Positions 1 through 5,893 are shown, counted from the first letter of the stretch. The stretch: DNA of 13,247 nt from Thermoplasmatota archaeon (GCA_023379355.1 JAMCUD010000052.1:1-13247), one strand, 5' to 3'. The notes: generated from the sequence alone by a model not told the origin. A program made the numbers and translations.

Positions 1-24
1 TGGAAATAAAAAATTTAGACAGCG

Positions 25-73
25 CCGGTTGGTACTTTTAGGCGTGCACCTCAAGGTACACTTGACCAACCGG
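25..73. repeat. Perfect 9-bp inverted repeat
   Basis: CCGGTTGGT at 25-33 is the exact reverse complement of ACCAACCGG at 65-73, with a 31-base spacer. It is GC-rich compared with its AT-rich surroundings. It could be an RNA stem, a regulator site or the end of a lost element. No transposase or second copy is visible in the window. Confidence 0.5.
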
Positions 74-399
74 TCTTACCCGTACTCCAACATGGTTAAT
101 GACGATATAAACGTTTACACTGCACACATCGAGTAACAGTGTTGATTCTATATTCAAAGTACTCGGGCATAAAGCATTTGTCAAACTGCCTTAATGACAA
201 CCTGTTATCACTGTCAAGCTTCGATTAATTTAGTATGGATCCTCTTATCGGTCTATCGATAGGAACCCGGAAACAAAGATTCAACTCACTATCGATTTGA
301 TAAAAACAATAGGAATTTTAATAAATATAGAGAATTGCAATGACTATATAGATTGAATTATACTCGGTCTATATGCGTCATGAAATTGAAGGTACAGGT

Positions 400-418
400 A
401 AGTCTTAAGATAAGACTT
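400..418. repeat. Perfect 8-bp hairpin with 3-base loop
   Basis: AAGTCTTA (400-407), loop AGA, TAAGACTT (411-418). It lies about 35 bases before a T7 run at 453-459, followed by a further small hairpin TTTCAC/GTGAAA (457-462/469-474). On the plus strand this arrangement would suit a short structured transcript, but nothing proves transcription. Confidence 0.45.
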
Positions 419-590
419 GCTTATGTAAGTTTCGCTTAGGGAGTTTCGGGCATTTTTTTCACTTTCATGTGAAACTGTATATATGCGCACGGGGGACTGC
501 ATTCTATCACTCAGATAGACGACCCATATTCAATGAAACAAGGGCCAGATTTTCACCCGGTGAACTTCCGAAAAGTTCTGATTATTACGG

Positions 591-613
591 TGATGTTTTA
601 GGTTAAAACATCA
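591..613. repeat. Perfect 10-bp hairpin with 3-base loop
   Basis: TGATGTTTTA (591-600), loop GGT, TAAAACATCA (604-613). The core TGATGTTT recurs in the inverted repeat at 681-726, so four copies of this core sit in alternating orientation within 136 bp. Just upstream are two overlapping small inverted repeats, TTCACC/GGTGAA (552-557/559-564) and GAACTT/AAGTTC (562-567/573-578). Confidence 0.55.
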
Positions 614-658
614 TTCGATGATATTTCTCTATAGTCTTGGAAATGCCGCAATACGTTA

Positions 659-726
659 GGGTCATTAAAATAAATTGAAAGAAACATCACTTAGGAATAA
701 AAGGAGGTGTGTATAGGTGATGTTTC
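659..726 (-). terminator. Possible terminator of the small-gene chain (10-bp stem plus T-rich tail)
   Basis: Reading the minus strand downstream of the Cys-rich gene, GAAACATCAC (726-717) pairs perfectly with GTGATGTTTC (690-681) across a 26-base loop, and a T-rich tail follows (680 to about 665). This would suit a 3' end for the small-gene transcript. Archaeal termination depends mainly on T-runs, so the stem may instead protect the RNA or be a DNA element related to the 591-613 hairpin. Confidence 0.35.
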
Positions 727-766
727 ATGGTTATACTTCATTGCGGAATATCAAAAATATGTGTGG

Positions 767-925
767 TCATTTTCTCTGTTCACCGCAATAACATTCGCAG
801 TAAATAGTGGTCCGGTATTCACGGTCCCAGAACCGCTTTACACGTATGTCCTTGACATCGCATCTTTCATGCTCACCGTCAACGCACTTAGGCCAGATGT
901 GCCGCTGGTGCTGATATTCAATCAT
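767..925 (-). CDS. Cys-rich 52-residue protein, possible metal binder
   Basis: This is a 52-codon frame not matched to any family I know. It has five cysteines, Cys14, Cys22, Cys43, Cys45 and Cys47; the last three form a CxCxC cluster near the C terminus (YCECYCGEQRK). Several His, Asp and Glu residues, many basic residues and no hydrophobic segment are also present. Translation is well supported: the ATG overlaps the stop of the upstream membrane-protein gene as ATGA, and a strong archaeal ribosome site GGTGA (936-932) sits six bases before it. The cysteines suggest zinc or iron-sulfur binding, which is inference. A frame on the opposite strand covers the same DNA, but it has only a GTG start and no operon context. 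It is the last gene of a five-gene overlapping chain. Confidence 0.6.
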   Translation of the reverse strand: MIEYQHQRHIWPKCVDGEHERCDVKDIRVKRFWDREYRTTIYCECYCGEQRK

Positions 926-1179
926 TTTTTGTCACCGCCGAAAAAGCCATCAAGCATCAATCCCAGGGCTATCAGGGCAACCGCCGCATACACGAGTTCA
1001 AGATATTCGGAATGGGGGATTACCGGCGGAAGGTGAACGAGGTTACCGATAAACGATCCAATCTCAAAGAAGGTGTTAGCTATCACTGCATAGAATGAAT
1101 ACTGAAGCGTGTTTGAGAGATACGCATAGGCAAGGTAAATAAGAAATAAGAATCCGATCAGTAACCTAAGGAATTTCAT
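922..1179 (-). CDS. Small membrane protein, about 85 residues, three predicted membrane segments
   Basis: Unrecognised small integral membrane protein. The chosen start at 1179 gives an N-terminal MKFLRLL stretch running directly into a hydrophobic segment (about residues 3-20). A second hydrophobic stretch lies at about 28-48 and a third at about 60-77, before a polar GGDKK tail. An ATG 15 bases upstream (1194) is in frame and would add MEGKI; I prefer 1179 because GGAGG (1192-1188) is well placed as its ribosome site. The gene overlaps the 3' end of the preceding 70-residue membrane protein gene, and its stop overlaps the start of the Cys-rich gene (ATGA). Tight overlap with another small membrane protein suggests they are made together, perhaps as subunits of one membrane complex. 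No function can be named. Confidence 0.65.
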   Translation of the reverse strand: MKFLRLLIGFLFLIYLAYAYLSNTLQYSFYAVIANTFFEIGSFIGNLVHLPPVIPHSEYLELVYAAVALIALGLMLDGFFGGDKK

Positions 1180-1378
1180 TATCTTTCCCTCCATGAATGT
1201 ACAAAACTGCTATGAAAGCTGATAGAACCGCCGCTGAGAAGGTCAGGACTATGCCTAAGGCCAGCAGGTCGCCATGACTCAGGTATGGAATTACAAATTT
1301 CCCGAATAATACCATCCCTGCCATGAACCATCCTGCACCTGCCACTGCATAACCCAGGGTGTAGGAATTTAGCTTCAT
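1166..1378 (-). CDS. Small membrane protein, 70 residues, two predicted membrane segments
   Basis: Unrecognised small membrane protein. Residues about 8-31 and 38-62 are hydrophobic and rich in Gly and Ala, separated by a short SHGD-containing turn; the C-terminal tail (HGGKDNEIP) is polar. Its ATG overlaps the stop of the 36-residue gene upstream (1375-1378, ATGA), so translation is probably coupled. Its own 3' end is overlapped by the next membrane-protein gene. No clear ribosome site precedes it, which fits coupling rather than independent initiation. Size and topology resemble accessory subunits of respiratory or transport complexes, but no conserved motif supports a specific assignment. 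Confidence 0.65.
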   Translation of the reverse strand: MKLNSYTLGYAVAGAGWFMAGMVLFGKFVIPYLSHGDLLALGIVLTFSAAVLSAFIAVLYIHGGKDNEIP

Positions 1379-1485
1379 GCTGAACCAGCCCCAAGGTCTT
1401 CAGGTATGTAAGGTCCGTCTATGGATTCAGGGGCCAGCGATATTGAAGAGATTACCGGGACCTCAGGATTTGCTTGTTCTGACAT
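1375..1485 (-). CDS. Acidic 36-residue peptide, translationally coupled
   Basis: A very short frame, MSEQANPEVPVIS... to ...EDLGAGSA. It has no Lys or Arg, several Glu and Asp, and many Pro, Ser and Ile residues; it is soluble and probably extended rather than helical. It is too short for ordinary gene callers. The case for it is contextual: a GAGAGGATC purine-rich site precedes its ATG; it overlaps the upstream 52-residue gene by 23 bases; and its TGA overlaps the ATG of the membrane protein downstream. It might be a peptide subunit, or mainly a device that passes ribosomes to the next gene. Function unknown. Confidence 0.45.
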   Translation of the reverse strand: MSEQANPEVPVISSISLAPESIDGPYIPEDLGAGSA

Positions 1486-1621
1486 TTCTGATCCTCTCCC
1501 TTATTTCTGCTTTCTTATCCTCAGAAAGTGATTCCCATCTCTCCCTTGCCGCTCGGATTCGCCTATATTCTGACCTGAAGTAACCTTCGAATGGGAGCTC
1601 TTTCTTCAGGGATTCCGGCAT
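1463..1621 (-). CDS. Basic helical 52-residue protein, first gene of the small-gene chain
   Basis: A 52-codon frame dominated by charge: about ten Arg, five Lys and ten Glu/Asp, with aromatic residues in the N-terminal third (FEGYFRSEYRR) and a strongly helical C-terminal half. The segment RERWESLSEDKKAEIRERI loosely resembles the W-x-x-L-S-x-x-x-K pattern of HMG-box and similar short helical proteins; this is only a resemblance. It is soluble, with no signal peptide. The ATG at 1621 is the first in frame after a TAA nine bases upstream; GGGA before it is a weak ribosome site. Its 3' end overlaps the acidic 36-residue frame. A TATA-like box at 1725-1732 could drive the chain, giving a leader of roughly 80 bases. 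Confidence 0.5.
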   Translation of the reverse strand: MPESLKKELPFEGYFRSEYRRIRAARERWESLSEDKKAEIRERIRNVRTSKS

Positions 1622-1724
1622 TGATTCCCATTAAAGAATTTACGCTGAACGGTCATGGTGGATACAAGCATCCTGACAAAATCATGGAAAAATTTCAGGT
1701 TGTGCAGAAAAAAAATGACCGAAA

Positions 1725-1732
1725 AATATATT
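1725..1732 (-). promoter_or_regulatory. TATA-like box for the small-gene chain
   Basis: AATATATT on the minus strand, placing a predicted start near 1705-1700, about 80 bases before the first start codon at 1621. It lies just beyond the T-run that probably ends the tRNA-Asp transcript, so the chain seems to have its own promoter. The leader contains a ten-codon frame starting at 1685 whose significance is unclear. Confidence 0.4.
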
Positions 1733-1780
1733 GCAAAATCTCATACCTTGGCATATACAGACGTCTCAAAATTAGGGCAG

Positions 1781-1788
1781 AAAAAAAA
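1781..1788 (-). terminator. T8 run after tRNA-Asp
   Basis: Eight consecutive T residues on the transcribed minus strand, 20 bases past the 3' end of the tRNA. Runs of T are the usual archaeal termination signal. A second T8 run (1715-1708) lies further downstream. Confidence 0.55.
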
Positions 1789-1808
1789 GAGTTGATTGCA
1801 ATTATAAA

Positions 1809-1881
1809 CGCCCCGAACGGGATTTGGACCCGTGTCACGAGCTCGACAGGCTCGTATGATAGGCCGCTACACTATCGGGGC
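1809..1881 (-). tRNA. tRNA-Asp (anticodon GTC)
   Basis: A complete cloverleaf is visible. The acceptor stem GCCCCGA pairs with TCGGGGC. The D arm starts GTGT and ends ATCAT, typical of archaeal tRNA-Asp. The anticodon stem CGAGC/GCTCG encloses the 7-base loop CTGTCGA with anticodon GTC, and the T stem ACGGG/CCCGT is perfect. The discriminator base is G, the known aspartate identity base; CCA is not encoded and there is no intron. The T loop reads TCCAAAT, so the position normally occupied by T55 (pseudouridine) is C. A TATA box lies 22-29 bases upstream and a T8 run lies downstream. It decodes GAC and GAU. Confidence 0.95.
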
Positions 1882-1902
1882 TTCCCTCACTGATTGCTCA
1901 GA

Positions 1903-1910
1903 AATATAAA
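1903..1910 (-). promoter_or_regulatory. TATA box of tRNA-Asp
   Basis: TTTATATT on the minus strand, centred about 25 bases before the first base of the mature tRNA. This is the standard archaeal spacing for a start at or very near the tRNA 5' end. Confidence 0.65.
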
Positions 1911-2061
1911 TAACTATCACGGCAGTAAAGAATTTAACTCTTAGACATTCCTGAAATGTAATAAAACTGCTCATCAGAGGACGAGAATCTAGGAACAATT
2001 CGTGGGATTATAAATTTGTCTCCTGAGAGAATTGGACTTACGGAGCTTTCAAACGTTGATA

Positions 2062-2796
2062 TTATGAGAACCTGTCGGCTCTCTCTTTCCTCAGATCTCC
2101 CGTATAACCGAAGTCTACAATCCCAAACTCTTCTGTAACTCCGTAGACCCGGTATTTATCGGGGTCGGTTGTTTTGAGGACAGGTGTAAAATGTTCAGGG
2201 TTCATAAGGCTGTCAACAACATCTGCTCCGGATGAGAAATAGCTCATTGCGGGAGTTATGAGAACCCTGGACTCGCCATTATAGACGAAACTTGGGATTT
2301 TATAAACCCCTCCAACACGGTCTCTGAGGACTATTGATGGATGTTCATGTCCGAGTATTGTGAGGTTCTTGAGCCCCAGATTCCGATCCCCATGATAGAT
2401 GAGGTACCGATCATTCTCGAATTTGTCCAACATATCTATATTTCTTCTCTTCAGAATTGAGATTAGATAATTATCGTGGTTTCCCCTGATGAAAACAAGC
2501 GTGGACTTTTCCTTGAAATAATCCAGGAATTTTATTATATCTTGCCACTCCTGCTGAAGATTTCTTGAAAATTCATGCTTGAAATCACCGTTAATGAATA
2601 TTAATTCGGGCTGATATCTTTCAATGATTCTATCAACCATACCTGTAACATGTTCAAGCTGGAGCTTAGGAAGAAAAAGCCCATGAAGATTCATCTCCTC
2701 CTCAAAGCCAAGATGCAGATCAGAAATGACAACCGCATTCATGTCAGCAAGATAGATGCAGTGCAGATCTGAAATAAAAACATCTTTTTCAACCAT
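2062..2796 (-). CDS. SbcD-related archaeal metallophosphoesterase
   Basis: A calcineurin-type metallophosphoesterase of the archaeal SbcD-related group (about 240 residues). All metal-site motifs are present in order, numbering from the ATG at 2796: SDLHLG (Asp26, His28), NGDFKH (Asp70), RGNHDN (Asn105, His106), YHGD (His134) and GHEHP (His149, His151). It is a single-domain soluble enzyme that presumably hydrolyses phosphodiester or phosphomonoester bonds with two metal ions; the substrate is not known for this group and may be nucleic acid. The frame can be extended to a TTG at 2808. I prefer the ATG because GAAGGAAG precedes it closely. It is divergent from the aldose epimerase gene, with only a few dozen bases between them, and tRNA-Asp lies downstream. 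Confidence 0.88.
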   Translation of the reverse strand: MVEKDVFISDLHCIYLADMNAVVISDLHLGFEEEMNLHGLFLPKLQLEHVTGMVDRIIERYQPELIFINGDFKHEFSRNLQQEWQDIIKFLDYFKEKSTLVFIRGNHDNYLISILKRRNIDMLDKFENDRYLIYHGDRNLGLKNLTILGHEHPSIVLRDRVGGVYKIPSFVYNGESRVLITPAMSYFSSGADVVDSLMNPEHFTPVLKTTDPDKYRVYGVTEEFGIVDFGYTGDLRKERADRFS

Positions 2797-2843
2797 TACT
2801 TCCTTCAATCACTAGATGATTGATCTGTCCGGAATAAGGTTTT

Positions 2844-3725
2844 ATGTCTTGCATGAATCTGAAAAACATGAAACTTGCATCCTCTGGTTCTTCTGCCGAG
2901 GTACATACATCAGGAGGATACATTTCCAGCCTGATTCTTGACGGGATAGATATCCTTTCTCCTGGAAATATGGATCATAAGACTCATGGTGGCTGTGCCG
3001 TCTTATTTCCATTTCCAAACAGAATAAAATCCGGTACCTATGAATGGAATTCGAAAAGATACCACTTGAAGCTAAATGATGGACCAAATGCTATTCATGG
3101 TCTCGTCAACAGCATTGAACTTGAGGTGGAAAGTCAGTCAGAATCATCTCTTGCCCTTACTGGCAAACTTTCAGATAGTGGGTATCCATCTGATCTCGAT
3201 CTTACTCTTACCTATTCACTGAAAAGAGATTCATTGGGGTTTTCTCTGAAAGCAAGGAATACAGGGAAGTCCAGTTGCCCGGTTGCCTTTGGGATGCATC
3301 CCTATTTCCTTCATGGGGGTGCCTGGCAGATTGAAGATGAAAAGACTTTCAGGTTCCTTGAATATGCTGACGGCTCCTTTCCGGATGGAAATTACAAAAT
3401 TGTGGACCCTGTGGAAATGAATTCTATGAGCGGAAAAACCTTTGATAACTGCTTTGAGCTTCCCGGAAGCATAACCCTTGGCACCAGGGATTATTCCATT
3501 ATGATCTCAGGCAACATGAACAGATATTATGTCATTTACAACGGGAGATGGGCTGGAAACAAATCAGTTGCACTGGAGCCCATGTCTGCAGCACCCGATT
3601 CTTACAATAATGGTTTGGGTCTTTTTACTCTGGAATCCGGAAACGATGTAGAATTCATGGAGACTTTCAGGATTGTAAAAAAGGGGAACAACCAATGCGC
3701 CTCTTCTTATTTACATCCTGAATGA
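2844..3725 (+). CDS. Aldose 1-epimerase family protein (galactose mutarotase-like)
   Basis: A beta-sandwich mutarotase-family protein of usual length (293 residues). Family landmarks are clear: PFPNRI (56-61, with Arg60 expected to bind sugar), NAIHG (His85), FGMHPYF (His152) and ALEPMSAAPD (Glu245, the expected catalytic base). Family members interconvert alpha and beta anomers of hexoses or hexose phosphates; the exact sugar cannot be read from the sequence. No signal peptide, so cytosolic. The coordinates keep the longest frame. An internal ATG at 2868 (Met9) is a serious alternative start: TTTTAT at 2840-2845 would be a TATA box at the right distance for a leaderless message, and the family pattern begins there. 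Divergent from the phosphoesterase gene, followed by an imperfect hairpin. Confidence 0.88.
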   Translation: MSCMNLKNMKLASSGSSAEVHTSGGYISSLILDGIDILSPGNMDHKTHGGCAVLFPFPNRIKSGTYEWNSKRYHLKLNDGPNAIHGLVNSIELEVESQSESSLALTGKLSDSGYPSDLDLTLTYSLKRDSLGFSLKARNTGKSSCPVAFGMHPYFLHGGAWQIEDEKTFRFLEYADGSFPDGNYKIVDPVEMNSMSGKTFDNCFELPGSITLGTRDYSIMISGNMNRYYVIYNGRWAGNKSVALEPMSAAPDSYNNGLGLFTLESGNDVEFMETFRIVKKGNNQCASSYLHPE

Positions 3726-3756
3726 CTTAGATAAGCTTCCCTTTCAAAAAATATCC

Positions 3757-3786
3757 AGCTGAACCGAAATGCCAAGAGGTTCAACT
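3757..3786. repeat. Imperfect 9-bp hairpin after the epimerase gene
   Basis: AGCTGAACC (3757-3765) and GGTTCAACT (3778-3786) pair with one mismatch around a 12-base loop, about 30 bases past the epimerase stop. No T-run follows on either side, so it is not a convincing terminator; it may stabilise the 3' end or be a regulator site. Confidence 0.35.
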
Positions 3787-3931
3787 GACGCTTGCAATTC
3801 GGATTGAAATGTCAAAGAAGTAAGCGCCTTCAAATTCCCAGACTATTTTAAATTGCCTTTGCAAAGTGTATTTGCCGCTGTCGTCTATATGGCCTGCTAA
3901 AACTGTTAATATCACCACTATATGTCAATCC

Positions 3932-5059
3932 ATGAAGTATGTTAAGGCAAATGTTCTCTACGACGGCACCGGGACAAGGAGAAACGTATATGTTGGATTT
4001 GAAAGTAAAATTATTTCAGTCAGTGAGTCAAAACCGGACGGGGATGTAATAGCTGAAGGCGTGGTTACTCCGGCCTTCATTGATGCCCACAGCCACATAG
4101 GTATGGTAAGGGCCGGCGAACCTTCGGATGAAGATGAGTCAAATGAACACATGGACCCCGCATTTCCACTTATAAATGCCATCCACAGCATCTACATGGA
4201 TGATACTGCATTTCAGGAGTCCGTGGAGAATAATTTCCTCTATTCTTCCATACTTCCAGGGAGCGGCAATCCAATTTCCGGCAGGGTGGTTCTCATGAAG
4301 AACTTCAAGAAGAATGTAAAGGACGCATACATAAAGGACGTTGGAATAAAGGCTGCCCTCGGTTATAATCCAAGGAGCACCACTACCTGGGGTGGAAAGA
4401 GACCTACAACACGAATGGGGGCAGTAGCACTGCTGAGGGAAAGGTTCCTCAAGGCATCAAAATCCATAAATCTGCTGAACAGCCAGAAGAAGGTCCAGGA
4501 TGATCTGGAACCACTGGATGAGATATTTATTGACATTCTGAAGAAGAAGCTTCCCCTGATGGTTCACCTTCACCGCGATGACGACGCTTATGTTCTTATG
4601 TCACTGATTGACGAATTCGGCTTCAAGGCAATCATAAATCATGCAATGGATGTCTATCAGGAAAGCACCTTCAGGGCCATGAAGGAGAGAAATATAGACC
4701 TTGTTTATGGCCCACTCGACTCTCATCCATACAAGGTTGAGCTTAAACACGAGTCCTGGAGGAACAGCAGGATAGTAATGAACTCAGGAGTAAGGTTCTG
4801 TATGATGTCAGACCATCCAGTGATACTTCAGAGAAACATGTTCCTCACACTGAGGCATTTCCTGCGATTCGGCATGACCAGAGAAACCGCAATTTCTAAA
4901 ATTACAAGCGAGCCTGCAGCAATACTGGGAATTGAAGGACTTGGACATGTCAGGGAAGGATTCACTTCATCCTTTTCTGTCTGGAACGGAGACCCATTCA
5001 GCCTGGAATCTTTTCCTGCAAAAGTGATCGCGGAGGGCTCTATTATCCACGAGGAGTAA
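3932..5059 (+). CDS. Metal-dependent amidohydrolase (imidazolonepropionase-like)
   Basis: A cytosolic amidohydrolase-superfamily enzyme of 375 residues. It has the short N-terminal beta domain (NVLYDGTGTRRNVYVGFESKIISV), then the HxH motif in PAFIDAHSHIGM (His53, His55), the barrel histidines in MVHLHRDDD (His212, His214) and INHAMD (His237), and the catalytic Asp in MSDHP (Asp294). It ends with the typical SEPAAILGI and returning beta segment (SFSVWNGDPF). These enzymes hydrolyse cyclic amides, amidines or peptides using one or two metal ions; no residue here fixes the substrate. The frame is open to an ATG at 3866, but those 22 extra residues match nothing in the family; I chose 3932, where the family pattern begins and TTAATATC lies at about -20 to -27. 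It appears to be a single-gene unit. Confidence 0.85.
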   Translation: MKYVKANVLYDGTGTRRNVYVGFESKIISVSESKPDGDVIAEGVVTPAFIDAHSHIGMVRAGEPSDEDESNEHMDPAFPLINAIHSIYMDDTAFQESVENNFLYSSILPGSGNPISGRVVLMKNFKKNVKDAYIKDVGIKAALGYNPRSTTTWGGKRPTTRMGAVALLRERFLKASKSINLLNSQKKVQDDLEPLDEIFIDILKKKLPLMVHLHRDDDAYVLMSLIDEFGFKAIINHAMDVYQESTFRAMKERNIDLVYGPLDSHPYKVELKHESWRNSRIVMNSGVRFCMMSDHPVILQRNMFLTLRHFLRFGMTRETAISKITSEPAAILGIEGLGHVREGFTSSFSVWNGDPFSLESFPAKVIAEGSIIHEE

Positions 5060-5080
5060 CGTCAACAGAAGAAGGTTACC

Positions 5081-5091
5081 TTTCCCTTTTT
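5081..5091 (+). terminator. Pyrimidine/T-rich end after the amidohydrolase
   Basis: A TTTCCCTTTTT tract about 20 bases past the stop codon fits a simple archaeal T-rich terminator. It is followed by a tandem 10-bp repeat, TCTAAATGTA/TTTAAATGTA (5091-5110), of unknown meaning. Confidence 0.35.
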
Positions 5092-5135
5092 CTAAATGTA
5101 TTTAAATGTATTGCATCACCCTTTAGTGTAATTAC

Positions 5136-5140
5136 TTATA
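5136..5140 (+). promoter_or_regulatory. TATA-like box for the DUF981 gene
   Basis: TTATA within ACTTATAGC. A start about 25 bases downstream gives a leader of about ten bases before the ATG at 5173. That leader carries GGTGA (5164-5168), a good ribosome site. Confidence 0.4.
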
Positions 5141-5172
5141 GCAGACAGAACGATTTATTGTTTGGTGAAAAA

Positions 5173-5784
5173 ATGGCATTCATTGATGATCTGGCCATGG
5201 AACTGTTTACTCTGACACTTGTCGGTGTAGTTTCAATTTATATGACTGGCACCGCGTATCTTGCTTATAGAAAGGGGGAGAAAAATATTGAAGAAATCAT
5301 GAAGCCTGGTGTGATGCCTCTCGGAATTCTCGGAGGCATAATTGTCATAATGGGCGTATATGGAGAGATGACCTGGCCTCTGCCTGGCAGCTATAACATA
5401 CTCTTCTATGATCCATACCTTATCCTGGGTCTCATAATACTGATGATGGCAGTTGCTCTTGGATTGAAGCAGAAGCTTCAGTATACCGGTATTATTGCAC
5501 TGTTTGCCGGAGCCATCGCTATATATTACGGAGCAAATGCCTATTTGGACAAGATGACCTCAAGCCCGATTGCAATGCTGGGCCTTTACATTGCATTTGG
5601 TCTCACCGGCATGTTCACTTACCCTACCACGCTGATCTACGATATGCTTCCAGGTAAGGGCAAGGTGTCAAAGGGCTGGACAGTTATCCTGGTTCTTTTC
5701 TGGATAGGGCTTATTGTTTCAGCGGTTCTTGCGGCTGTTACCGCCATAGAAGCAGTACCTCAGCACTTACTTTCACCACCATAA
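5173..5784 (+). CDS. DUF981 family membrane protein
   Basis: A polytopic membrane protein of about 203 residues that I place in the DUF981 family, known from Thermoplasmatales and Sulfolobales. Six hydrophobic segments can be seen (about residues 11-32, 46-66, 82-98, 104-124, 131-156 and 168-192). Features between them include MTGTAYLAYRKGE, a conserved-looking VYGEMTWPLPGSYNILFYDPY loop between segments 2 and 3, and MFTYPTTLIYDMLPGKGK after segment 5. The biochemical role is unknown for the family. I use the ATG at 5173, with GGTGA five bases before it; a TTG at 5158 would add five residues. It has its own promoter, with a T-rich region downstream. The neighbouring amidohydrolase and pilin genes give no functional clue. 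Confidence 0.75.
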   Translation: MAFIDDLAMELFTLTLVGVVSIYMTGTAYLAYRKGEKNIEEIMKPGVMPLGILGGIIVIMGVYGEMTWPLPGSYNILFYDPYLILGLIILMMAVALGLKQKLQYTGIIALFAGAIAIYYGANAYLDKMTSSPIAMLGLYIAFGLTGMFTYPTTLIYDMLPGKGKVSKGWTVILVLFWIGLIVSAVLAAVTAIEAVPQHLLSPP

Positions 5785-5813
5785 TTTTTGCAACTTTTAT
5801 TTAAATTTTTTCC
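5785..5813 (+). terminator. T-rich region after the DUF981 gene
   Basis: Three closely spaced T-runs on the plus strand (TTTTT, CTTTTATTT, ATTTTTTCC) immediately follow the stop codon, consistent with an archaeal T-run terminator. Confidence 0.5.
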
Positions 5814-5893
5814 ATATATGGCGAAAGATATTGCACTACATACATATTCTAAAAACATCAAATTTAACGGTGTGGCTGGATTCAATTACACGC

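Larger units (their letters stand above)
1..766. other. Gene-poor AT-rich stretch with several perfect hairpins
   Basis: I find no convincing protein gene here on either strand. The stretch is AT-rich and contains several perfect short inverted repeats (25-33/65-73, 400-407/411-418, 457-462/469-474, 552-557/559-564, 562-567/573-578, 591-600/604-613, 681-690/717-726), AT-rich TATA-like patches such as 319-329, and a T7 run at 453-459. Short open frames exist (for example 2-136 plus and 344-502 minus) but lack ribosome sites, recognisable motifs or good context. It could be a decayed mobile element, a structured non-coding RNA locus or ordinary intergenic DNA; the sequence alone does not decide. 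Confidence 0.5.

Noticed and set aside
2..136. Open frame running in from the left edge, 44 codons to a TAA
   Set aside because: It could be the end of a gene outside the window, but the residues match nothing I recognise, it spans the 25-73 inverted repeat, and the opposite strand is equally open there.
344..502. 52-codon minus-strand frame in the hairpin-rich region
   Set aside because: No ribosome site, no promoter at the right distance, a low-complexity Ser/Tyr-rich product and a hairpin inside it. It is probably chance in AT-rich DNA.
707..1036. 109-codon plus-strand frame with GGAGG just before a GTG
   Set aside because: It is antisense to the Cys-rich gene and the C-terminal half of the membrane protein gene, has no ATG in a sensible place and resembles no family. 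The minus-strand frames have coupled overlaps and better ribosome sites.
1179..1394. 71-codon minus-strand frame overlapping the 70-residue membrane protein
   Set aside because: It is an alternative frame of the same DNA with a Cys/His/Trp/Arg-rich product typical of a shadow; the membrane-protein frame is coherent and coupled.
1653..1685. Ten-codon frame in the leader of the small-gene chain, its stop overlapping another ATG
   Set aside because: It could be a regulatory leader peptide, but it is too short to separate from chance and has no ribosome site.
1591..1893. 100-codon plus-strand frame
   Set aside because: It runs across the antisense of tRNA-Asp, its promoter and terminators, and the first small gene; it has no coding signal of its own.
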